Assembly: GCF_051401765.1 (NCBI RefSeq)
Contig: NW_027480432.1
Coordinates: 11,612,501 to 11,676,500, forward strand
DNA length: 64,000 nucleotides
Direction of reading: 5' to 3'
Origin: Calliopsis andreniformis
Taxonomy: Eukaryota; Arthropoda; Insecta; Hymenoptera; Andrenidae
The position numbers were made by a program, and so were the translations under genes. Below, piece by piece: positions 1 to 13,049 of the stretch (position 1 is the first letter of the stretch; the number at the start of each line of letters is the position of its first letter). The notes beneath the pieces are model-generated. The model had not been told where the DNA came from. It saw only the letters and a list, made by a program, of their open reading frames with translations, and did not search any database.

Positions 1-2110
1 CAATTCTTGTAATGTTTCGAAAAAGATTCGACTTTATATCAAAATAGGCAGTGTATTGTGGTATTATGGTATTATGTGAGCTTTGACATCTTCTTGCCAG
101 TATTTACACGATTAGCTACGAATTTAATTCATATTCTTAAACGTACAGAGTTACAGGACTCTGTCTTGCCTAACGAAATTCGCTAACATTGCACTCTGCC
201 CAACTATGGAAAAAAGCAGTATCTATTAAAAATATTTAACTGTTATTTTACACTAAAACAAAGCACAACGTGTTCAAAATTATCCAAAGATGGTGAAAAC
301 TAAATTCAACATTTTTCTGTAGTTACTGTTTTTCTTCATAGTTGAGCAGTATTTATCGCACACAAAAATACCTGTAACATTACTGATGCTTAATCCATGC
401 TTAACTTGAGTTAATGCTCTGAAGTGGACAAACTCAGAGACGCACTAGTTGTCAATTTGAACTCTTTCAAATAAATTTAATAATCGTAGGATTGTGCTTT
501 TGAAAAAAATAATGCAACCATCATCTGAAAAATGTTTATGCACTTCTAGGATGTTTTACTTTGAAACGAATATTAACGTTTCTTGCAATTGGAACAAGAA
601 TACCATATCCTTTCTATCTCTTCGACATGAAGTGATGCAATTTTACTATTACCCAATGGTCAACAATAAGTTTACAGGTAGATTTAGGTAACTGAGAAAA
701 ATATTCGATATTGAGTTGGTAAACGGATGGTATCATTTATCTCTTTCTGTAATCGGAATTTTATAATCTACATATACATGTATTATGTACCTATTTATAT
801 ACGACATAATATATTTTCTTCATTTAGACTGGAAGAATGAAAATGGCATCATTTCTAGAAATAGGAATGACCTAAGAACCTGACTTAAAAAAGTACCTAA
901 AATTACTCTTTATTATGTCATTATCTTGAGACAAAGGAAAATTATAATTGCAGCGATTACGTAACAACTTCATATTATATAAATCGATCAAAGAATTACA
1001 TACATTATTTTACAATTAATTACCCTATCATTTTCGCACTGAAGTGACCTTACCTATAACAGAGCTGTCCACAGTCGGGAGCGTATCTATGTTGAGGATC
1101 TATCCCCAATCTGATTCCATCGTTACAAATGCTATGATAATAATCGCGTGTTTGCTCAGAGAAAGACTGTCACGTTTGCTTGCTACAACATGGATAATAT
1201 GAGTATCTTCTACTCTATTAGGAATTGTGGGAGACCCCATAGTGTCATGATAGACAGAGATTTAACCTATAACGATAATAATTACGGAGGCTGTTATTCT
1301 GGTCACAAACGTATAACTAATTCTATACAAATAGAAATTTTATAGCGGCTCTTATTTTTTAACATGATCGAAAACATTAAATTATATTAAATTTTTATCA
1401 CTGAGAAAGATGATAATTGTAACTATACGAGCAAATGTTGAAAAACTGTTAATTTAATTTATTTATATCTAAGACAACTTTTGTACATGAAATTTTTGTT
1501 CCTCTATCGTATATGTACAGAAACCGATACTCATGAAATAATAACAAAATTATTTACTAATTTCTCAATTTATATATGGCTAAATATTTTAAGTTGATCA
1601 TATTTATCATTCACATTTCTTTTTTATTTTATTCGATTACATCTTCTGGACAAGATACATTAACAATCTTTACTATAGGTTTTAAATAACAGTCCCCCGT
1701 ATATGAAATTTCTAAACATCGATATGGTATATACATATTAACAAAATAATGACTTTAACATGATTCACAAGTATGAACTGATGTGAGTGCGTATCTTACA
1801 TTTTATAATTGAGGTAGTCAACTTTTCAGTTCGTTAGTACGTGTGTACCTAGGTATTATCTTCCAAGTTTATTATTTTCATAAAGTTTCATTTAATGTAA
1901 GGTAAATATTATCTTAACATTAAACTTTCTTTTTAGTGCCAGCAACAAGTAATAAATTCACTCGAGAATATTTCACACTTAACGTTAAAATTCTCAATAC
2001 ATTAGTGTCAATTCTATGCCAAACAATTCGATTTGCTGGCTTACGACATCTATGTCACAGCTAATTGTAAAAGATAATAGCGTTTTTTATAAATGTAAAG
2101 ATGTTATCAA

Positions 2111-2186
2111 TACAGTCAACCCTCCAGTAACGCGATTCATTCGTACCGTGTTATATGGAAACCGCATTATATGAGGGTTTACAGTA
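2111..2186. mobile_element. Mini pogo/Tigger-type MITE
   Basis: A 76-bp near-palindrome that starts TACAGTCAACCCTCC and ends in the inverted form GAGGGTTTACAGTA, flanked by TA. The inverted ends and the middle (AACGCG..., GTGTTATATGG) resemble termini of pogo/Tigger elements, which duplicate TA on insertion. It is almost all terminal repeat with no coding sequence. Confidence 0.65.
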
Positions 2187-2364
2187 TTCATTAAAATTAA
2201 CACGCAGTCCCTTTTTACGCTAACAAAATTATTCAGTTGATTTTAAATAACAGTTAGACGATAGTAAATTTGAAGTAATGTATCTTTACTTCCTTTATAA
2301 GTGTTGTTAATTCTGAAAATGATTGTTTTTCTTTTAAGTTTAATTGACAATTATCAAAACCGGT

Positions 2365-2408
2365 ATTTTGTTCATTTATGATCTAGATTTTGTTCATTTA
2401 TGATCTAC
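2365..2408. repeat. 22-bp tandem duplication
   Basis: Two adjacent 22-bp units (ATTTTGTTCATTTATGATCT plus AG or AC) differ only at the last base. This is probably a recent slippage duplication, with no evident function. Confidence 0.85.
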
Positions 2409-5400
2409 GAGACTACAAGTTACTATTGAATCGGTAATTTGAAGAGAATAAGTCCAAAAGTAGTTTGAAGAAGGAAACAATTCCCAAATTTATTAGTTTC
2501 TTTAAACTAATGTATAGCAAAATTTAGGTTCCTTGGGAACTGCTTTTGTTATATTTTTTATCTTTTTTGCCACTGATAAGTAGAACAAGGCTTTAACATA
2601 TTATTAGCAGCAGAGTCCTTAATTTCGATTTCTAGTCTTTATTCTCTTCTTTAAACTACCGCTCTTTTAATGTATAATGTTGGGTATTGAAATTTTGTAA
2701 TGAATATTTAACGATAGCAGTTATCTTTCAAATATGATAGTTTATGATAAAAAGTGTGAAGAAACATTTGTTTTATCAAATAGAGTTTTAAATGCACGTG
2801 CTCACGTTAGTCCTTTATTGAAAACTCAGTCTTCAGGATAATTTATTAGTTGTCTGCAAATATGTATACTTTTTAGAAAAATACCGATAAAATTATACTT
2901 ATATGCACACTTATTTAATTAAGTTACCATTTAGTGTAATGATACTAATATGAGCTCTACTATATTTTAAAGCAGTTATAATTCATGAATTAAACGAGTA
3001 AGTAGGGTGGATAAATTCACTGATAAATAATTTCTGTTGTTGTAGAATCATCCTTATACCGAATATGTATATTGGAAAAGATGTTATCGTTGGCATAATT
3101 ATTGTACAACTGAACTACTTTAAATGCACAGAATATAAATTTCCATTATAAGATGGTTTCTGAAATGGAAGTATTCATAACGGGTCATCCTTTACATACG
3201 AGTTTCTCGTAGAAGTTTTAAATTACAAATAAAAGTTTAGACATAAGTACTTTAATTATTTACAATTAAATATAATTAAACATACATAGCTTTTAATATC
3301 TTAAACAATGGAGCTTTTTAAGTAATTAAAGTTTCTTTATTGGATGTATTTATAATTATATTAATAGGAAACTGATTTTTAACATTCGTTCTACGATTGA
3401 AAATGTTTGAAGAAACTAAACGCACACTAATATGAAATTAAATAAATATCTATTTCTATTGTCATTCTGTGTTCTAAATTTAATGGTAAAAGTTTACAAT
3501 AAACAAGAAGATTCAGTTTATTATACGGTCATAACAAATATTATTAAAAGAAAGAAACATTAAAATATCTAATTGTTCAAATAGAAACACGGTAAAATGT
3601 AAATTCTTGTAATACTTGTTCTGATGTAATTGAACTTTTAATGCATTATAATGGTGACCTAAACAAATCTATTTATATAATGTTATAGGCAAATCATTTG
3701 AAAGAAAAACATTATTTTCAGAGCAAAATAAAGTAATAAACACAAATATATACAACATAAAATTAATGTATACAAAATAAATGTAGAATATAAATGTACA
3801 TATACAATTTTTCGATTTTGGCACTTAGGCTATTTTCCACAAGAGCGCTTCAATTATAGAGAGAGTACTTCAAAATAACATAACTGATTTCATTTTATTA
3901 ACTACCAATGAATGTAAATTGTTGAATTAATTGACATCTTATTACAAGAAAAATATTCGGCAGTCTTGAAAGCGCAGTATTACTGACAGTGACAACGAGT
4001 CTCATTTTAATTTGGTTCCAATGACAGATGCTACTGAAGGGCAGCTGTGAATGTCACAGAAATCTACGTTAATGGCAATTCTGCGGATTATGGCTTTGGT
4101 ACCTTGCTGGAATGTCGAGCAATTATTTCGGATAAACTAAAACAGGACAGATGGTACTTATTTCACATAATGTTATACGTACAGATATTTGTTACGTGGA
4201 ATATAAAATAAATATGTAGTACGCGAATACTTAATGTTAAGGCAAATAAAATAAATCGTTTCAAATTAAAATTTCAATTATTATTTTTATTGTTTTTAGA
4301 GTTATATAGACATTTGATGTCACATGTGACTCAATAAAAAACGCTAATAAATATTTTTTTTTTTTTTTATAGCAGATTTTTGAGACTTCACAGTTACTCA
4401 TATAATATCCTGTTACATAGAACTACTTGCTTACTCTTACACATGCATATCGTGTGTTAATTGAAATACATTTATTGAAAAACAGTGAACCACAACGTTT
4501 CTTGTAAACACTTTTAAGCACATAGTTAGCTACTTTTATCTATCAACACAAATATACACTGTCTTTCCTTCTTTCCTTTTTTTCTTTTCTTCAGTAAAAA
4601 TATGTTTTATCATTACATATAGCTACTAACCATAACATCTGATATAATTAAATTCACTTGTTTATGCGTTTTTGAGTTAAATTATGTTAAAATCTATCAA
4701 TATACTTACATACTCTTTGAATTATAAGCAGAAATGTAAATAAACACGCTAGCATACAGCAACATACATTATAAGGTTTTACAAAAGCGTCCTGGACTTT
4801 AAGAACTTGTACACTGATTGCCAAGTCTTGTCGTGGCAAGAGACATGTTTTGCCTATCAAGAATGCTCGAGAGCTATATTCTCTATTGAATATTGTTTTT
4901 TACATATGAGTATTAATGATCATACACTTCGCAGCAAAATTAAAATATTCTTAATTTTGGGCCGCAAAATTGTAGATTCTTGAGCTACTGTAACATTGTG
5001 AAAAAAAATCGTACAACAGTGGGCATGAGCTCATTTTAAGGGATAAAGCCTCTAATTTATCATTTCTAGATTGAATTTTCTTAAAGACATTTCTGTATTC
5101 AGATGGGGGCGGGAAAGTGAAGGTGGTCTTTTTTCTGAAAATTTTCCTAGGAAGATTTCCAAAGTAATCACAGTATGTATCTAGCCCTTTTGCGACGGCT
5201 GAGTTGGCCGCCACTACGTTGTCGTTGTACGAGCGTGCAAGTCACGAGGGTGCATTATATTGCAAAATCAGTGCGTGAGTTTTTATGGAATTGAATAGAG
5301 TTTCTTGTACTACTTCAAATTTTTGTTTAGAAACAATTTCCTAAGTGGTAACCACAATGGCCATTTAGTGCAAAAGGCTTAAAAAGGTCACTGCGACTCG

Positions 5401-5924
5401 CGACGCAAGGTTTGGTCATCGTTAACTTGTAGTATGCATCGAGAGGAATACAAAAGATCCTACGTAGGTTCTAAAAGCAATCCTACCAATGTAAAGTCAA
5501 CTTTTATTATTTACGAGTAGGTTGACATCTCCATAGATACAAACGTAGTCCAAACCTTCATATTTCTTCTAGCAGATTTTCGATGTGCTTTTTTCCATTT
5601 CAATAAGAAACTCATATCTGCATATTATAGATCATTGTATATTTTAAAAAATTTATTTCGTAACTTATTGTATCGTATGAGATGCATTTTCTATTTGTTA
5701 TTGTAGGTTATTTCAGCATATAATATTTAAAACTAAGTCTTTAACCTCTTGAAGGAGGAATCTTTTTTAAGGTTAAATAGAAAAATTCTATTTTATTTTG
5801 TAAATGTATTCGTTTAAGATAATAGGGGCTTTCCTAGGGAATATCTAATCTCAATAGTTTTCATTGTTTTCTTTGTAATTATGCATAAATTCAAGAAAAA
5901 GTAAACGTGCAGATATGTACCAGC

Positions 5925-6113
5925 TTTCTTCAAAAAGTTAAGTGACACCACAAGAAGAAACTCAAAGCATTTAAGTCAGATGATCGAGAAGGTCGTTTTA
6001 CTGGACTTCCTCCTCTTATTCACCTCATTGTGAAGGTTCGATTTAAAAGTTGTTTCAGATTAATTGCATAACGTTATGGGTCCCCATTATACTGAAACCA
6101 TACGCATTGAAAT
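5925..6113 (-). pseudogene. Mariner/IS630-type transposase relic
   Basis: Read on the minus strand, a fragment encodes PSRSSDLNALSFFLW, which matches the C-terminal signature of mariner-like (DDE) transposases, usually PPRSPDLNPLDFFLWG. About 90 bases upstream another frame gives WFQYNGDP, equivalent to the catalytic WFQHDGAPPH block; the catalytic Asp is replaced by Asn. The two blocks are in different frames with stops between them. It is a dead, partial copy; no terminal repeats were identified. Confidence 0.65.
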
Positions 6114-6471
6114 CCCCTAATTGTTCTTAAATTCCTTTCTATCGTTCTCAAAACATGTTCTTCTTTCTTAATGGTAGAATGATAGAATTAGCACACTATG
6201 ACGCGAAAGAATAAAATTCATATAAATAAATGCTGGTAAAACTCTGGAAACAGTTTACGAGACGAAGTACAGGATTTGGATATTTTTTAGCATAAAAATG
6301 ACAAGCTGCATAAGTTTTCTTGTTGGTAAGACCATACAAAAAGTGCATATTTACTACTTCCACATTTCAATAATAAGCAGATATTATCAACAAGATGAGA
6401 ACGTTTATCATACTGGATGAACAGAAGATTTGGCTCTATTTGTGTTTATACATAAAATAGGCTTTTTGATA

Positions 6472-6724
6472 TTAACCTCTCAACGACAGATTTTTGCTTG
6501 GAAAAGCATTGTGTAAACGGAAATAAAAATTGCACCATTAGAAAGCATACGTTTTCTAAATGATTCATACATGTTTTATGATGCATGAAGAATTATTTAA
6601 AAGAACTTTCCTAAATGACCCTCTATGGTCCATCTAGTATGGTCCATTTTATACATATTTGAAAATGATGTAGAAAAAGATGGGAGTCCGCACGAAATAC
6701 GGATCCCGTCGCTAAGAGGTTAGT
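6472..6724. mobile_element. PiggyBac-like MITE
   Basis: The left end TTAACCTCTCAACGACAG and the right end, read inverted as CTAACCTCTTAGCGACGG, form terminal inverted repeats around about 250 bp with no reading frame. The left edge carries TTAA, the piggyBac target; the right edge is CTAA in inverted reading, so one edge has mutated. Class assignment is inferred from the TTAACC ends. Confidence 0.5.
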
Positions 6725-9039
6725 AGACTATAATCTTATGTTGATAACCTTGGAAATATATACTTTTAAACGAATTCCTCCGTTGACATCCTCTATTGGT
6801 TTTTTAATACAAAAATATTAATTTTATATCGAAGGAATTGCTATGGGGAATCTACGTTGATTAAACATTTCTTATCCCTCTTGGTATGTAGGTAGCTTCA
6901 GCCCTTAAAGGCTCAAACAATGTACAGTATCTATGTTCAGATGAACATATAATAGTCGCTATAACAATGCACAGAATAAACTCATTCGTCTGCATTACAC
7001 TTAAAATGAAATAAAAAGTGATACCATTAACAGTCAAGAAAGCTACGTCACGATACGATCATGAACAAAAATTTTGTTGACAGCTAATCTGTGATTGTAT
7101 AATCATAATTGTATAATTGTATAGAAATATAAATAAAGACATGATATTCAGTCAATGTTTTTATTATTTACAGCTAGTGACAACGAATTTAGATTTTTAG
7201 AATATTATTATGCAGGTATAATGTATTATAACTGATCACATTAGAAGGGAAAACAATATAACGCTTAAAGTAATAGGTATTTTGATCAAAATAAAGGTAT
7301 TAATATACCTGAATTAAATTATCTAATCTTCTGTACTGTATAGTCAATTCGTTTTCAATGTATTTTCTAATAATTTAACATAAAATATAATCTGTTTTCA
7401 GTTTCTGTACTTATTTTATTCCATTTTGATAAGAGTACCTATATCACAATATACAGAGTGAGTTAACGAGAACTGTTAGCTAAAATAACTCTAATAAAAA
7501 AGATCCAGTGGTTGTAACATACAATATTTTAAATGAAATATATTGCATTTGAGAGGACTCGATCAGATTATCTTATATTTCCTATTTATATTCAATAACA
7601 ATACATTTTTTAATGCTCGCCTGTAGTCAATAAGAAGATGAATTTAATAACTTCTAATAAGGCGAGCCTGAGTTGACCTTGAACTTAAAATTAGTTTGAA
7701 TAGTGCGGCATGTCATTTAAATGTTATCTGTGAGTAGAACATACCATATCAGTAGTTTTAAGGTAAGACGCCATACATGAATTACATTTTCACGAAATTC
7801 AAGTTAAGACCTTAATTATGGCCTAAAATCTAGGATTCATATTTGCAGAAAAAGGTAACATGGTGCAAAAAGAATTTTTTCACTTAGAAATAAAGGTTTA
7901 AGATGTCACAAGTTCATAGGACAGTGCTGAAGTTAAAAACTTTAATTGTCCATAGTCATGGAAGTCTTTCTGCCTTACAATCAACATAATATAGGTAACT
8001 GTTGGACTCAACGTGCTAAACGCACGTCGCATCGCATCATTCTTATTCGCTTTTGCTTCAAGCAAAGGTACATATCGCACATCAAAAAACGCAATTTTCA
8101 AATTATTACTACATTAATTCAGTAAATATATCATTATTCATTATGAAAATTTTAGTAACTCAACTTTGAAATTGTAGAATTTATTTAAAAAACTCTTTAA
8201 AACAAATTACAAGTTATTTAAATAGTGATAAAAAAATCGTCTATAGAAAATAACGTATAGCTATTCTTCAGCCTATTCGAACTATTCAAGTAAGATCATT
8301 TTTAGTAAATAAAACTACTCTTTATATCAATATTAATTTTGTAACTAATTTTCTTCTAAATTCATAAATAGTTTTTTGCTTCTCCTAAAGAATGCACTTC
8401 TTTGAGTTATACCACTTTTGAAATACACGTGCAATATCGTATTTTAGCTTCAAAATCGTGGCTATATATCTCTACAGATCCAATGACGAACACGAATCAT
8501 GGACTTATAGAAAGATAAAATTATATCTAATCGTTTTTAATAGAAAACAACACTTATTTACATTTTACAAAATTGTCATATTATACTCGTGTAAATTGTG
8601 ATAACCTAATTGGCTAATCGGACATTTCACCCGATGCAAATGCATGCAATTATCGTGAGTACATAAAACGTAAATTGGTTCCCTATTTAAGAGTGCTGTA
8701 GACAGCAGCCTCTCTGCATCGTCTAACAGCCACAGATCTCTTCTTTTGCTATTTGCTGATTTCGTTGCCAACAGACGTTATATTTTCACCCCAAGCTTAA
8801 CAAAAGACTCCAAATAAGCAATAAGCATTATTCCTGAATAGATCTTCCTTCTTATGTAATTATACATAATACTACTATTAAACATTTATCATCGTCTGGA
8901 GGAACAGATCACAAGATATCCTTCATCTTCTTGTTGAACTTGACCGAGTTTCACTGTTCACCAGGAAACGGGGCAAGGTATGTAAAGTGGACAGCATTCA
9001 TCCTTGAACATTGAATCAGCATGTAACATGATTAGGTCA

Positions 9040-9220
9040 TTAACGCCCTAACCAAGTTAGCATAGTGCGAGGGACTTCGCTCGCCACGGTTACTCCGACC
9101 GTACGTTCGCACGTTCGTTCATAAAGCCGATACCGTGAAACAACCAAGACGGACGCGAACTTGCACATCGATGCAGTCACCTCAACTACCTAATGAATCT
9201 GAGATTTGTTGGAGCTCTGT
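9040..9220. promoter_or_regulatory. GC-richer, CpG-containing island
   Basis: A short island with many CpGs (for example GTACGTTCGCACGTTCGTTC) stands out in very AT-rich DNA about 3.8 kb upstream of the first visible homeobox exon. It could be the promoter or 5' UTR of that gene, or a conserved enhancer. No convincing start codon plus donor in the required phase was found, so this is inference from composition only. Confidence 0.25.
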
Positions 9221-9515
9221 GTTTGTATTGCAGATCTCATTATTGCTTTTTATGCCACAATGACTTTATTGTGATGAGGTTCAGATTAAAAGCAAAGTTT
9301 GAAGTTGTCTGTTTAAAAAAATCCTTAAGCAAATACTTCAGACGACGGCATTGATCATACTAGAAGTAATGAACTATTGATGTAATTCTAATTTCTTTAT
9401 AGAAAATGGAACTGTTTAATTTATGATATAAATGCAAAGTCGATATTTTAAAATAGAAATAATAATAAATTATTGTTCCACGATGAACTATTGTATCTCG
9501 AAATCTTTTTGTGTT

Positions 9516-9944
9516 ATACAGAGCATTCGACAACAGGTGTCAGAAGTTGTAAGGCATGATTCTACGTTTCAAAATAGAACCAAATTCAAGAATAACAAAG
9601 TTGTATTTGAGGTTTTGTTTCTGAGTTATTAATTATTGAGAAACTCCTAAAATTCGTCTGAAATGTGTCTTACTTGTAACTTATGCGACTGACTTTACTG
9701 TGTCTGATTAGCGATCTTATTCTACTTTTGGCGAGATTAGCTGAGTCTGGGAGGTTAATAGAATAAGACAGAAGAGTAGGTCTAATAAGACACATTTCAA
9801 GTGCGTTTTAAGAATTTTCTCAACAATTAATAGCTCGCAAATGAAACCTGAAACACAATTTCGTCTATTTTTATTTTCGTCTTATTTTAGCATGTAGAAT
9901 CATACCTTAAAATTTCTGACATGTGTCATCGAACATCCTGTGTA
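9516..9944. mobile_element. Fold-back element, family A (copy 1)
   Basis: Left arm begins TACAGAGCATTCGACAACAG and the right arm, inverted, reads TACACAGGATGTTCGATGAC. The arms can be aligned for about 150 bp each (TGTCAGAA, TGATTCTAC, AATAAGACGAAAAT-like blocks, TTATTAATT-TTGAGAAA). The centre has a unit related to the 35-bp tandem repeat of the other copies. TA at both ends suggests mariner-type insertion. No coding capacity. Confidence 0.75.
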
Positions 9945-10503
9945 TGTTTATATATGTATACAGGCTTACGAATACTAGTCCCAAATACTATCAGTTTCTG
10001 AAATATTCTAATCTTCCTGGAATCATTTTAAAGAATGACTTCTCTATTTTCACATCCCTAAGTTGGATTTCCACCATGAAGTTTGCACACTAGGAAGCAG
10101 ATGGAAAAGTGAAAATAGTCTTTCCTTAAAAAACTGTCAAAATTCAGACGGCGGTAATTATACAAAGGAGGAGCCACCTCATCGATTTTTATGCAATTCA
10201 AGTATGCTGTATAATAAAACTTAATATTCTGAATAACTTACTCCTATATATGTAATCGTTGCTTGGGCTTAGTTTCTGAGATATTAGAAAACGAACTTTC
10301 CTTAAATGAGGGTGCGAATTCTTTAGCAAATGGCGAAAAAATGATGCGTAATTTGAAACATACCTACTAAGTTTCAGCATTACATGAACCTTTGGAAGCG
10401 ATCGACAAATAAGGCCTACAATATCTGCAGATTATCTACGAAATGTATACAATAATATCCAAATAGTCGAAAATATCCTTTTTCAATGCTAATAAATTCT
10501 AAT

Positions 10504-10773
10504 TTAACCTTTCGTGGGCACATCGGGACCATTTTGTTCGCAGTGAATTCCAATTATTTTGTAAACTTCTTGCGAATTTTCATTTTTCCTAACCAATCTC
10601 AGAAGCATTACTCAAGTACTAATGATAGATACATTAAAATACATATTTTTAAGTGTGCGACAATTTTTTCAGATTTTTTGAAAGCATAAAACAGTAAGAA
10701 AATAGTCACGGACAAAATGGACCCAGTGTGTCCACGAAAAGTGCGAAAATCAAGTGTGCTCGCGAAGGATTAA
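10504..10773. mobile_element. PiggyBac-like MITE at TTAA
   Basis: TTAA (10504-10507) and TTAA (10770-10773) flank a 262-bp segment whose ends are CCTTTCGTGGGCACA and, inverted, CCTTCGCGAGCACAC. A second inner inverted pair (GGGACCATTTTGTTCGCAGT and its counterpart GGGTCCATTTTGTCCGTGA) lies inside. TTAA duplication and CCTTTCG-type ends fit non-autonomous piggyBac elements. The 67-codon frame inside (10486-10689) is not a gene. Confidence 0.75.
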
Positions 10774-11937
10774 ACTATTCTCAAGGGAATAAATCCCTAA
10801 ATCCTAGAACTAAATTTCTTTATATAATACCGTTAAAAATATTCCGAATTATTTCACATTTATAGTTATCTTCACTAGGAAGGCAAAGGTTTTAATTATT
10901 CTCCAGTATGGAACCCTTGTATAAACATTCATTACATGCTTGACCTATGTAAGAGGAAACAGTGATGGATAGACTGCAGATTTTTATGCAATTTTGTATT
11001 ATTATAAACACAGTTACAGAAATAGAGCTTGAATAAAAATTTGCTTTATCTTTCGCATTCTATAATTTGTACTCCATTTTTTAAATTTTCACCGCCTTAA
11101 ATATTGTTTACATTCCATAACTTTTTACACATTCCAGATTTTCATAAATGCATAAAACTCTGCATTCTAGCGATGAAAATGATTTAGCGACGCTGTTAAA
11201 GGAGATACTAAAAAGCAACTAAGAACTTATCATTAAGTACTTTAACACCTTGAATGTGTACCTACAGGGTGTAAAGAATACACATTTAAACACTATAAGG
11301 AGAACTTAGATGGAATACAAAATATTATATGATATAGTGCCTGATCTGTCTTAATTTAATAGTATAGTAATATTATAATAAGTTTACAGTATAATTTTCG
11401 GACGGAGAATAATGAAAACTTATCTACAGCTTGTCCATCTTACAGTGTCGAGCTGACTCAAATATTAGTTCATTACTTATAATACCATATTTTTGCATGG
11501 AAACAGCTTATTTCTATTAATTTTCATTAGAAAAAATAGGATACCCTAGCTTTTTACAGTTAAAAGTTCGAATCAGGTACACGTTTAGACTTAGATGAGT
11601 ACAAATTGAAAAAAAAGGTATAGTGACACTGGAAAAGGAACTTGAAAGTATTTATTCTTCCGTAAATCAGATTTGTCGTGATGTTTCTGCCGTTTTCATA
11701 AAAAATCAGTCTTTGTTGGACTTTCTCTCATCGCATCGATATTCCGCAAAAAACTAATCAAATCTTATTTTGATTTGGTAGTTATATCTCAAAATTGGGC
11801 ACAGATGTAGGAAATCAGTATTATCACGTAATGGTACTGATGTCGACAAATGCTAATTCTAGTATTCTTCGCCTAATGACTCCTTTTTCGAAGTTTAATA
11901 ATCGCAATAGTGACATAGAAGGTGCATGAGCTAAGGT

Positions 11938-11992
11938 CTAATGCTTAGAGTACAATAAAACTCTAAAAGCTCTAAACTGGGCTAAGCATTAG
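11938..11992. repeat. Short perfect-stem hairpin
   Basis: CTAATGCTTAG (11938-11948) and its exact inverse CTAAGCATTAG (11982-11992) enclose a 33-base loop. The stem is 11 bp. No protein or terminator role is apparent. Confidence 0.6.
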
Positions 11993-12298
11993 CAAGTGTA
12001 AATTATATAAATCATTTTTCTATACATATAAGTAATTTTATTAATTCAAAGTGCAATAAGAAATGCGGAACTAGACATTTTTTATTGCTAGAGCTCAGTT
12101 CAATTCTTATTTTTCTCATCTAACAAAAGCCATGAGCAGATCAATAAGTTATATCAATAAATGTTATCCTTCCATATTTAAAGACATTATAGTTACCATT
12201 ACATCAAGGTTTCTGGTTAGCATATATCTACAAACATCTTGGTTGTTTGAAACGTTATAAAAATTAAGTCGTAAACGATTTGGTAAAGTGTATGATAA

Positions 12299-12800
12299 TA
12301 TACAGGGTTGTTCCAGTAAAAATAGCATCTTGATTATCTTAGAAACAATAAAAGCAACAGAAAATTTTGTTAATCAAAAATTATTTTCAATCACATCGTT
12401 TTTTTATAGATAAAGTCGCTAAGATACATGAAAGTCATTTTTGGTGCTTTTTAATGGCATCCTATGCTTTTCTGTTTATCAACTGATAGCAGCTCTCGAG
12501 ACCAATACAAATACCTATAACACAATTCTGCATAACTTTGACTTCCTTGTTCTTCTTCTGGTGAAGAAGAAGTATTCTACTGATTTCGCTACGTCTGACA
12601 TGACTAGAGCACATCGACAGTAAAATAAATCCCAAGTCAGATACAATTCACATGTATTTTAGGCATTTTCTCAACATTGAATGACGCCAAACCTGTCAAT
12701 GACAGGTGACCTGACAAATGACACCTGAATTTCACTTTGGCATATAGTCCTTAAAACTCCTTAAAATTTCTGAAATCTGTTGTCGAATACTCTGCATAGG
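12299..12800. repeat. Dispersed repeat, family A-like right arm
   Basis: Starts TACAGGGTTGTTCCAGT and ends with an inverted family A end (CTGTTGTCGAATACTCTGCA). The right 200 bp match the right arms of other family A copies (ATTTTAGGCATTTTCTCAAC, TTAAAATTTCTGA). The left part (12430-12545) instead matches the repeat at 41640-41785. It may be two elements nested or a recombinant. It ends about 120 bp before the first visible homeobox exon. Confidence 0.55.
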
Positions 12801-12921
12801 AAGATATATTGATTTTCTTCACTTATTGAAGATATATTGAAGTTAAATGTTAATATGAATAATTTTCTCCTTATTTGTTAGCTATGACATAAGTTACGTT
12901 TAATGATATTTTCACTTACAG

Positions 12922-13049
12922 GTGCAGAAGGAGCTTTCAAGAAGTTAAAGCCAGATCCTTGTGCTTCGAGTCCTCACATTGGTCATACTCCTACAACCGC
13001 CAGTTGTCCAACACCTGCTCGACGACGACATAGGACTACCTTTACACAG
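12922..13049 (+). CDS. Homeobox gene, first visible coding exon
   Basis: Follows the acceptor TTTTCACTTACAG and ends at CAG|GTTTGT. It is 128 nt: two bases finish a split codon (any base + GT), then 42 codons. It encodes a Pro/Thr-rich linker with [13 protein letters not shown] and the first 10 homeodomain residues ([10 protein letters not shown]). There is no usable start codon in frame, so it is an internal exon. The preceding exon must end one base into a codon. Confidence 0.88.

Larger units (their letters stand above)
1..8900. other. AT-rich non-coding region
   Basis: No gene could be supported here. Open frames are short, AT-driven and lack recognisable domains. The stretch holds a pogo-type mini-element near 2.1 kb, a 22-bp tandem duplication near 2.4 kb, a mariner-type transposase relic near 6.0 kb and a piggyBac-like MITE near 6.5 kb. 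An 87-codon minus-strand frame at 4951-5214 is the longest but resembles no family I know. The missing 5' exon of the homeobox gene could lie here, but I could not find one. Confidence 0.5.

Noticed and set aside
4951..5214. 87-codon minus-strand frame as a gene
   Set aside because: No known domain, no splice-supported neighbours, and the GGAAAGTGAA-GGT-GTCTTT part resembles a dispersed repeat near 10.09 kb.
8565..8771. 68-codon minus-strand frame
   Set aside because: Plausible amino-acid mix but no family match, no conserved context and no splice evidence.
9160..9260. ATG at 9171 as the first exon of the homeobox gene
   Set aside because: No GT donor one base into a codon was found in a suitable place and the peptide (MQSPQLPNES) has no resemblance to Prop1-family N-termini.
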